Source of the DNA: Bacteroidales bacterium UBA714
Lineage (GTDB): Bacteria; Bacteroidota; Bacteroidia; Bacteroidales; UBA932
DNA length: 21,972 bases
NCBI GenBank assembly: GCA_002298075.1
Contig: DBLW01000086.1
Span: 1 to 21,972, forward strand
Direction of reading: 5' to 3'
A program made the translations under genes and the position numbers. Shown in pieces: positions 10,101 through 15,242 of this stretch. Each line of letters begins with the position of its first letter. Positions within the stretch are counted from its first letter, which is position 1. The notes beneath the pieces were generated by a model, which had not been told where the DNA came from, ran no database searches, and worked only from the letters and a program-made list of their open reading frames with translations.

Positions 10101-10795
10101 CGGCCAGACGTGTGCTTGCCCTCGGAAATTCGTTTTCATATTATAACAATCCTTTGTGGTATCTTCAGGAGATTGCCGCCCGCGAAGGTAATTTCGTTGA
10201 TTTGCAGGGACATGTGAAAGGCTCGCAGAATCTGTCCCAGCATGCTGCGTTGTCTTTGTCGAATGAGGTTGTCGGGCTTGGAGGATATGATTTTGCCTTT
10301 CTGCAGGACCAGAGCGAGAATCCTGCCATTTTTGCGCTTTCCGGCACGGCTTCAATCAGTGATGCTGCAGTGGCTCTTGCTGACAAGGTACGTGCGGCTT
10401 CTCCGTCATGCCAGGTCATTCTTGAGAATACGTGGTCATTCAACGGCAAGGCCGGCTCGTATGGAGGTACGCTTGCATCGTTTGACGGATATCTTGCATC
10501 GGGAACAAAGGCAATGGCTCAGGCAGCTTCCGCGTGGGTCTCTCCGATAGGCCAGGCTTTCGCGCGTTGCCGTGAACTGTATCCGTCTGTGAACCTGTAT
10601 CATACGGACAATAAGCACCAGTCAGCATACGGGGCCTATCTGAAGGCATGCGTGAATTATCTTGTCCTTTTCGGTGAACGGTTTTCAAGCGCCCCTGCGG
10701 ATTGTGGCATAAACCCTCAAATTGCGGCTGACTTGCGCAGTATTGCTGAAGAAATAGTTTTGGGACATGAACAAGATTACCTTATAATCAGATGA
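7103..10795 (+). CDS. Surface lipoprotein: DUF4988 + GLUG-like repeats + BACON + SGNH-type hydrolase (DUF4886)
   Basis: A 1230-residue lipoprotein starting 12 nt after its paralogue. The signal MKKIYRIIIVMAASLAVCGC is followed by LYDDSN, with lipidated Cys at about residue 20. Order of parts: coiled coil about 25-58; DUF4988 to about 205 (YWWTVTDPDG, KKVPVSGNAPEI, GFWTVSGE); GLUG-like region about 300-660; BACON-like beta-sandwich about 685-790 (SSDSWLGL, GTLTFSSVDG, VNVSQSP). A second beta-sandwich of unknown family spans about 793-990, and a C-terminal DUF4886 domain about 1000-1230. DUF4886 has an SGNH-hydrolase look, with LALGNSFSYYNNP (block I Ser) near 1006 and DNKHQSAYGAY (block V His) near 1168-1178. 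SGNH enzymes are usually esterases or deacetylases, so removal of acyl groups from a glycan is likely but unproven. Its stop codon overlaps the next start (ATGA). Confidence 0.86.
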   Translation: MKKIYRIIIVMAASLAVCGCLYDDSNLVGRIDDFKDRIEALENGISEMNASLEALGELTGGNVITSVMEDSEGNYVISYLDGSGAEKSVVIATASQMLNVPVLGVQLDPQTQIYWWTVTDPDGNTSFLMLDGKKVPVSGNAPEISVNEDGFWTVSGEVLKDSKGNPIEAKDGESCIFRSVSVNADGNLEMVLGNGKTVTLPVQNAFNLTLSAVVNNTVADASVPVVFSYDVSGSNADGAIVAIAKAEGLDAAIDRDNKRVTVTFPEGFASGILIMVGYDLADHTVIRPLFFSAGSQDARKGISTAEDLLAFADAVNSGDAEALAAFYDGDFTVNLLADIDCTSVTGWVPVGNAAHPFCGRFNGDGHKIKNLAMSFRGSDNVYGFFGNVGPGAVIENFVLGEGCSMTVSPSQPINCGTVAGVVSDAVIRDIESHAPIVFKESSITASSVRSAIGMIGSVTSAESSPVIENLANYGNINVVENANMQSGGNCVHVAGVVAFANGKAGIPVLVRNCANHGDLNTTVARVSGILAGPNAYCSVSGCVNRGNVFNRHKKTGAGRLGNICCNLGNGVELTGCINYGDIVSASADRCGGICGNVGNATAVLSGCENYGRVISDEKTYRGTICGYFAQNIRVESCIAQGDVGSYNGGAYQMEGVNPQNYFDYVGAVKSGCEHVTPMNIWWSADSVTASDEFGTEPSEVSFTYTGGTALVGLSSKTWDWTVSSSDSWLGLADASGAEIRGGGMNASVQRLYVKAGLNMTSSVRTGTLTFSSVDGTQTAVVNVSQSPAVATDASKWVFTSTGTGKYTDFWTGPSHIIPATDGTSGTISAVRGEANAAVPFTYSVASGKPYVGTLVKDDCLLFSIPVEGVEAGTWFQFNAIIGSKTNAHKYFVLEYFDGGQWKSVEGNLRTASEDASLKYTFMNSGVQSGTDYQHASVFQMFKMDNALPEGTLEVRLRAVGTYTCSGITESLSNTSADIFIPAFGFSGAYCCKIGPSAPKAARRVLALGNSFSYYNNPLWYLQEIAAREGNFVDLQGHVKGSQNLSQHAALSLSNEVVGLGGYDFAFLQDQSENPAIFALSGTASISDAAVALADKVRAASPSCQVILENTWSFNGKAGSYGGTLASFDGYLASGTKAMAQAASAWVSPIGQAFARCRELYPSVNLYHTDNKHQSAYGAYLKACVNYLVLFGERFSSAPADCGINPQIAADLRSIAEEIVLGHEQDYLIIR

Positions 10796-11625
10796 TACAG
10801 ATATATGACCATGGCTCAGCCCGAATGGAGCCGCTTTATTGCGCAAGACAAATCTTGCTGGCTGTTTTGCTGCTCCTTCTGAATGTTCCTGCATTCGGAT
10901 GGGGCAGGGAAGGCCATGAAACCATAACGCGTATAGCCGAAAGGCATCTTACGCCAAAGGCAAGAAAGAACATTGCCCGCTATATGGACGGACATACTAT
11001 AACGTATTATGCAAAATGGATGGATGAGTACCGCTCCACACCGGAATACAGCTATACTGACGGCTGGCATGTAGCTCCTGTCAATTCTGACCTTGTCTAT
11101 GCTGACAGTCTTTTGACGAAAAAAGGAAATGCGATTTATGGCCTTGAGCTGGCTGTGAAGGCTCTCGGGGATTACAGGAGACGGCCTGATTCCCTGGTGG
11201 CATTGAACATAAAGTTCATTATCCATCTTGTTGCTGACATGCATTGCCCTGCACATATAAAATATGAGTCACATGAGATGAAATATGATGTCTATTTTGA
11301 AGATGCATATCACAAGCCCCATAAATTTTATGTGCACCACGTGTGGGACAATGAAATCATTCGTGTCTCGCGGATATGGTCTCCGGCCGAGTGGGCAGGG
11401 GAGATTGACATTCTGCCCCGTTCCAAGGTGAAGGAGATGGCTGCCGGAACACCCCGTGAATGGCTGCATGACAATGCCGTGCGCTGTGAGCCCCAGTTTG
11501 AATGGGCTGCACCTGACCAGCGTCTCGGACAGGATTTCCTGAACAAGGCTCTTCCGCTTGTCGAGACACAGCTTCTGTACGCCGGTTATCGTCTTGCAGG
11601 ACTTTTGAACGGGTTGTTCGGGTAG
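10792..11625 (+). CDS. S1/P1-type zinc-dependent nuclease/phospholipase C-like phosphodiesterase
   Basis: A secreted or periplasmic 277-residue trinuclear-zinc phosphodiesterase. The signal peptide ends after NVPAFG, so Trp37 would become the mature N-terminus, which in S1/P1 enzymes is itself a zinc ligand. All nine expected ligands can be assigned: W37, H42 (WGREGH), D78 (WMDE), H93 (DGWHVAPVN), H145, D149 and H155 (HLVADMHCPAH), H182 and D186 (HHVWD). S1/P1 enzymes cut single-stranded nucleic acids, and the fold is shared with zinc phospholipase C, so phospholipid or other phosphodiester substrates are possible. The stretch before HHVWD (residues about 158-181) is His/Tyr-rich and may shape the pocket. 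The start overlaps the upstream stop as ATGA, implying translational coupling; the ATG at 10825 is an alternative that still keeps a signal peptide. Confidence 0.87.
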   Translation: MIQIYDHGSARMEPLYCARQILLAVLLLLLNVPAFGWGREGHETITRIAERHLTPKARKNIARYMDGHTITYYAKWMDEYRSTPEYSYTDGWHVAPVNSDLVYADSLLTKKGNAIYGLELAVKALGDYRRRPDSLVALNIKFIIHLVADMHCPAHIKYESHEMKYDVYFEDAYHKPHKFYVHHVWDNEIIRVSRIWSPAEWAGEIDILPRSKVKEMAAGTPREWLHDNAVRCEPQFEWAAPDQRLGQDFLNKALPLVETQLLYAGYRLAGLLNGLFG

Positions 11626-11663
11626 GTGTCCTGTTGAATATAAACTCATAAAAATACCATTAT

Positions 11664-12593
11664 ATGAAAAAATCATTTATCGCGCTTTTGTCGCTGCTTC
11701 TTGCGGTTGCCGGATGCTATGGCACCCATGATTGCCCGTCATATGCAAACCGGGCCGAAAAAATAGTTGCCCGGCTGCATGACCCTGCCGCAAAAGATGT
11801 TATTGTTGTAGTGCACAGGGGAGACTGGAGAAACTGGCCGGAGAACACCATTCCTGCCATAGAGTCAATAATCCGAATGGGTGCGGATGTCATGGAGCTT
11901 GACCTTAAGCTGACAAAAGACAGTGTCCTTGTACTTAGCCATGACAAGACCATAGACCGTTGCACCAATGGAAAAGGCCTTGTGAGCGAATATACATACG
12001 ATGAGCTTATGCAGTTCCGTCTTAAGCGTGCCCATGGCGTAGTGACGGACTCGATGCATATCTGCACTCTTCGTGAAGCCTTGGAGTGCTGCCGTGACAG
12101 GATAGTCGTGAATGTTGACCAGGGATACGAATATTATGACTTGGTGCTTGCCGTGACAGAGGAGCTCGGGGTAACTGACCAGATTCTCATAAAAGGCAAG
12201 CGTCCTGTCCGTGAAGTTGAGGCAAAGATGGCTGAGCATGGCAGCAATATGATGTATATGCCCATCATTGACATCCAGAAGGAACATGGACGGGCTCTTT
12301 TCCGGGAGTATATGGAAACCGGGACTGTCCCGCTTGCATACGAGGTCTGCTGGAACAAGATGACACCGGAAGTGCAGGCGGCCATGGACCGTATAGTGGA
12401 AAGCGGTTCCAAACTTTGGGTGAATACCATCTGGGGTTCCCTCTGCGGCTATCTGGACGATGATGCGGCTTTCTCATGCGCAGACCCGTCATTGATATAT
12501 GACAGGGTGATGGCGACCGGAGCCACAATCATCCAGACTGACCGCCCTGAGCTGCTGTTGGGTTATCTCCGCTCAAAAGGCCTGCACGACTGA
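11664..12593 (+). CDS. Glycerophosphodiester phosphodiesterase lipoprotein
   Basis: GDPD-family enzyme hydrolysing glycerophosphodiesters to sn-glycerol-3-phosphate plus alcohol, 309 residues. MKKSFIALLSLLLAVAGC is a lipoprotein signal with Cys18; the residues after it (YGTHD) are less acidic than in the three large lipoproteins, so a periplasmic-facing anchor is equally possible. The GDPD motifs are intact: HRGDW..NWPENT at residues 51-62 (catalytic His51, Arg52), MELDLKL with Glu78 and Asp80 as metal ligands, and LSHDKTIDRCTNGKG with His93. Lys residues in LIKGKRP and a late IQTDRPE segment fit the TIM-barrel C-terminus. The gene follows the S1/P1 gene by 38 nt and precedes an organophosphate antiporter, the classic partner for importing the glycerol-3-phosphate it releases. 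The closest named analogue is GlpQ, but the lipoprotein form differs, so no symbol is given. Confidence 0.92.
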   Translation: MKKSFIALLSLLLAVAGCYGTHDCPSYANRAEKIVARLHDPAAKDVIVVVHRGDWRNWPENTIPAIESIIRMGADVMELDLKLTKDSVLVLSHDKTIDRCTNGKGLVSEYTYDELMQFRLKRAHGVVTDSMHICTLREALECCRDRIVVNVDQGYEYYDLVLAVTEELGVTDQILIKGKRPVREVEAKMAEHGSNMMYMPIIDIQKEHGRALFREYMETGTVPLAYEVCWNKMTPEVQAAMDRIVESGSKLWVNTIWGSLCGYLDDDAAFSCADPSLIYDRVMATGATIIQTDRPELLLGYLRSKGLHD

Positions 12594-12820
12594 CCCTGGC
12601 AACCCACGAAAACTAAGTTTACTGCTCGCCACAAAAAACGCCGGGCTATTTTGTGATTCGCTCACGACCTTTTATGGGTGTTTCAGGCGTACGGGCCGGT
12701 TCCTCATTTTCCGCACAACCTTACCTTGTGTGCAAAATGATGTGTTCCTCTTTTATATGTCAGTTTATGATTTTGAATTAGTCGGGTGCTGCAAAAATGC
12801 ACACCAGACTCATTGAATAG
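12594..12820 (+). promoter_or_regulatory. Intergenic leader of the antiporter gene with a spaced inverted repeat
   Basis: This 227-nt gap is the longest between co-directional genes in the locus. After the hairpin at 12630-12655 it becomes AT-rich toward the antiporter start. GTGTGCA (12728-12734) and TGCACAC (12798-12804) form a perfect inverted repeat 63 nt apart, and TGCAAAA recurs at 12731 and 12790. No exact TAnnTTTG box is seen; TATGATTTTG near 12766 is the nearest match. It probably holds a separate promoter and perhaps an operator, but neither can be shown. Confidence 0.3.
12630..12655 (+). terminator. Candidate bidirectional terminator hairpin after the GDPD gene
   Basis: CACAAAA (12630-12636) and TTTTGTG (12649-12655) form a perfect 7-bp stem around a GC-rich 12-nt loop that can pair further. 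The A-run on one arm and T-run on the other give the usual look of a terminator working on either strand. It sits 37 nt after the GDPD stop and would separate the lipoprotein operon from the antiporter gene. Confidence 0.4.
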
Positions 12821-14365
12821 TTGAATGATATGGGAAAATTTTTGGATTTTTATAAGATAAGCTCTCCGTCACCCTGCAAGGTGCCCCAGGAGAAAGTGCA
12901 GGGCCGTTATCGCAGCCTGCGTATGCAGACGTTTCTGGCTGCCACATTCGGGTATGCCCTTTACTATGTGTGCAGGACATCCCTGAACGTGATGAAGCAG
13001 CCGATAATCGATTCCGGTTTCCTTACGGCCGGGCAGCTCGGTCTGATAGGCGCATGCCTGTACTGGACTTATGCCGTCGGCAAATTTGTGAACGGATTTT
13101 TGGCGGACCATTGCAATATAAAGAAGTTCATGGCAACAGGGCTCGTGATATCCGCTGCGGCAAATTTTATCATGGGTATACTTGGTGTTTCATCAGGTGC
13201 GGCGGGCATTGGCGGCATGGCGATGTTCATTTGCTTTGCAATAATGTGGGGAATCAACGGATGGAGCCAGTCAATGGGCGCTCCACCCGCTATAATCTCC
13301 CTGTCACGATGGTTCCCTCTTGATGTAAGGGGAACATGGTACGGATTCTTCAGTGCGAGCCATAATTTCGGGGAGGGACTTTCTTTTGTATTTGTCAGTC
13401 TCGTGGTATCGTTGGCGGGCTGGCAGTGGGGCTTTTTCAGTGCAGCCCTTGCAGGCGTATCGGGAGTCGTCCTTATAATATTATGTCTCCATGACACGCC
13501 GCAGAGCAAGGGTCTGCCTTCAATTGAGGTGCTGGCCGGTGAAGAAGTGCCAGCTCTTTCTTCGGAAAAGTCCGGTGTGTTCCCTGAATCATCGGAGGTG
13601 CCTTTGGAATCATCTGATGTCTTATCTGACCACTCCGATGACTCCTCCGCACTTTCCGGCATTTCCTCCCAGCATTATGTGCAGGATACGGAACCTGCTG
13701 CCGGCAGTGGACGGAATGGCGATGCCGGAAGGATACAGAAAGCCGTGCTGCGGAATCCCGGAGTTTGGATATTGGCCCTGTCAAGTGCATTCATGTACAT
13801 GAGCCGCTATGCCATCAATGAATGGGGCATGTTCTTCCTTCAGAAAGTAAAGGGATTCAGCTTGAAAGAGGCAGCGTTCATAATAGCGGTCAATACGGTG
13901 ATGGGAATAATCGGAACGGTAGTGTCAGGCTATATGTCAGACCGGATTTTCAAAGGTGACAGGAAACTTCCGGCTCTTTTCGCCGGCATTTTGGAGACCC
14001 TTGCGCTTGTCCTCTTCCTTTACGGAGGCGACGGATGGCTCGTGAATGTGCTTTCGATGACCCTGTTCGGCATATCAATCGGAGTCTTGATCTCCTTTCT
14101 GGGCGGACTTATGGCGGTTGATCTTGTCCCCCGCGAAGCAACAGGAGCCGCTATAGGAATAGTAGGACTGGCATCGTACATGGCTGCAGGCCTGATGAAT
14201 GTAGTAAGCGGCTGGCTGATAGACGGCCAGGCCCTGACAGATGCTGCCACAGGAGAAGTCCTGAGCTATGACTTCAAATACGTCTCGCTATTCTGGATAG
14301 GCGCAGCAGTAGTCTCATTCCTCCTGCCTATCCTGAACTGGCACCGCCGCCCGGCTGAGGAGTAA
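12821..14365 (+). CDS. Organophosphate:phosphate antiporter (MFS, GlpT/UhpC-like)
   Basis: A 514-residue inner-membrane carrier with about 12 hydrophobic segments. It resembles the OPA family, which exchanges glycerol-3-phosphate or hexose phosphate for inorganic phosphate. In GlpT two arginines bind the phosphate (R45 and R269). Equivalent positions here are R52 in ALYYVCRTSLN and R329 in FMYMSRYAINEW, both aligning with the family motifs. GWSQSMGAPPAIISLSRWFP (about 147-166) matches the family's TM4-TM5 signature, and GTWYGFFSASHNFGE follows. The start may be the ATG at 12821 or the one 9 nt later (MGKFLDF). The central cytoplasmic loop (about 233-300) is longer than usual and rich in Ser, Glu and Asp. 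With a GDPD next door, glycerol-3-phosphate is the most likely substrate; UhpC-type sensing or hexose-phosphate transport cannot be excluded. Confidence 0.9.
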   Translation: MNDMGKFLDFYKISSPSPCKVPQEKVQGRYRSLRMQTFLAATFGYALYYVCRTSLNVMKQPIIDSGFLTAGQLGLIGACLYWTYAVGKFVNGFLADHCNIKKFMATGLVISAAANFIMGILGVSSGAAGIGGMAMFICFAIMWGINGWSQSMGAPPAIISLSRWFPLDVRGTWYGFFSASHNFGEGLSFVFVSLVVSLAGWQWGFFSAALAGVSGVVLIILCLHDTPQSKGLPSIEVLAGEEVPALSSEKSGVFPESSEVPLESSDVLSDHSDDSSALSGISSQHYVQDTEPAAGSGRNGDAGRIQKAVLRNPGVWILALSSAFMYMSRYAINEWGMFFLQKVKGFSLKEAAFIIAVNTVMGIIGTVVSGYMSDRIFKGDRKLPALFAGILETLALVLFLYGGDGWLVNVLSMTLFGISIGVLISFLGGLMAVDLVPREATGAAIGIVGLASYMAAGLMNVVSGWLIDGQALTDAATGEVLSYDFKYVSLFWIGAAVVSFLLPILNWHRRPAEE

Positions 14366-14389
14366 ATGATTGTTCATTAATATGTTCCT

Positions 14390-14425
14390 GAAAAACGGTG
14401 CCCTGCATATGGGGAATCGTTTTTC
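14390..14425 (+). terminator. Hairpin after the antiporter gene, probable bidirectional terminator
   Basis: GAAAAACG (14390-14397) and CGTTTTTC (14418-14425) form a perfect 8-bp stem. Inner CCC/GGG pairing around TGCATAT extends it. The A-run arm and T-run arm make it terminator-like on both strands. It lies 24 nt after the antiporter stop codon, where the operon would be expected to end. Confidence 0.6.
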
Positions 14426-14633
14426 TACCAAACGTTAATTGGAAAATAATTACAATGCACAGCGAAACTATGCATCTGCTAATTGAATTAAACCATGATT
14501 TAAGTCAATCAACAATGCCTTTGGCAAACCTGCTCCCAGTCAGTCCCATTAAGTATATAATCGCCCCTTTCGGACATCAGACAGAAAAACGGTTTAAAAA
14601 AGCCGCCGGATTTTTACGGAATGCTTCCCAAAA

Positions 14634-14654
14634 GCGATTCGGTTTAAGAATCGC
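14634..14654. repeat. Perfect 7-bp inverted repeat (hairpin)
   Basis: GCGATTC and GAATCGC flank a GGTTTAA loop. No T-run follows on either side, so it is not an ordinary terminator. It overlaps the second copy of an imperfect direct repeat beginning CGGTTTAA. Its function is unknown. Confidence 0.45.
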
Positions 14655-14857
14655 ACGAAATTTACACGGAATCCTGAAATGTAAGAGGATTGCAAAATGA
14701 AAGACAGGATGCCCTGCTTATGCCAGTCGCCCTACAAGCCGGAAATGGCCAATGTTCTGGCTCGGGCTGATATTCAATATGTTGAACTTTCATAAGGCCA
14801 TCCAATCCTGCCCAAACCGGAGCTCTCTACAGTACAGGAGAAAAGGTCTGCCCCCCC

Positions 14858-14911
14858 AAAAAAAAAACAAAAAGAGGATGCCCAAGGCCGCAAAGCCTGA
14901 AGGGCATCCTC
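14858..14911 (-). terminator. Intrinsic terminator of rnpB
   Basis: Read on the minus strand, GAGGATGCCC and GGGCATCCTC form a perfect 10-bp stem (14902-14911 with 14874-14883) around an 18-nt loop that can fold further (AGGC/GCCT type). A long U-tract broken by one G follows (14858-14873). It begins about 9 nt after the 3' end of RNase P RNA and is one of the strongest terminators in the window. Confidence 0.9.
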
Positions 14912-14919
14912 CTGATGAG

Positions 14920-15238
14920 TAGGCGGAACCGTAAGCCGGTTTCTGTTTTATCCTGTCATTTATCTGCGCAACCTACCCCCTGGCAGGGACGGGCAGCCCC
15001 CGAAGCCCCGAAAGGCAAATGCCAGTATATTTGGTCTTGCAGGCCCTGGTGCCGTACCCGGCAGATGTCGCCACCGGCCGTCGTGAGCTCTTGCCTCACG
15101 TTTTCACCCTTACCCTTGCGGGCGGTAATTTTCTGTTACGGCATCCGTAAGATTACTCCCACCTGTGCTTTCCACAGCAGGGTGCCCTTTCCTGTCCGGA
15201 CTTTCCTCACCCATACGGGCGCGACAGGTCATTCCGCC
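14920..15238 (-). ncRNA. rnpB: RNase P RNA (bacterial type A)
   Basis: Catalytic RNA of ribonuclease P, which removes 5' leaders from pre-tRNAs. On the minus strand the P4-region signature GAGGAAAGTCCGGAC is present (15194-15208). It is followed by GGGTGAAAACGTGAGGCAAG, matching the conserved core, then GAGCTCACGACGGCCGG and CGACATCTGCCGGG, and near the 3' end ACAGAAACCGGCTTACGG. The ends pair to form P1: GGCGGAA (15232-15238) with TTCCGCC (14922-14928), which set the approximate boundaries and a length near 319 nt, on the short side. The RNA begins 4 nt after the stop codon of the upstream oxidoreductase on the same strand. I see no Bacteroidetes -7 box in the last 100 nt of that gene, so it may be processed from a longer transcript. 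A strong terminator follows. Confidence 0.95.
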
Positions 15239-15242
15239 TTCA

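Larger units (their letters stand above)
14366..14857. other. Gene-poor intergenic stretch with small repeats; no convincing gene
   Basis: About 490 nt, more AT-rich than its flanks. An open frame at 14398-14700 (start ATG at 14455 if real, 81 residues, basic C-terminus) has no recognisable motif, and its longest form begins inside the terminator hairpin; I do not call it a gene. The stretch holds a perfect 7-bp inverted repeat at 14634-14654 (GCGATTC, GAATCGC, loop GGTTTAA) and an imperfect direct repeat. The two copies of that repeat begin with CGGTTTAA at about 14590 and 14640, and each reaches ACGGAAT about 26-27 nt later. From 14700 to 14857 I see nothing definable. It could be the remnant of a decayed gene or hold a small RNA. 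Confidence 0.5.

Noticed and set aside
14398..14700. 100-residue open frame in the intergenic stretch
   Set aside because: Its first codon lies inside the terminator hairpin, it has no recognisable motif or signal and it spans repeats. A shorter form from 14455 cannot be excluded but is not supported.
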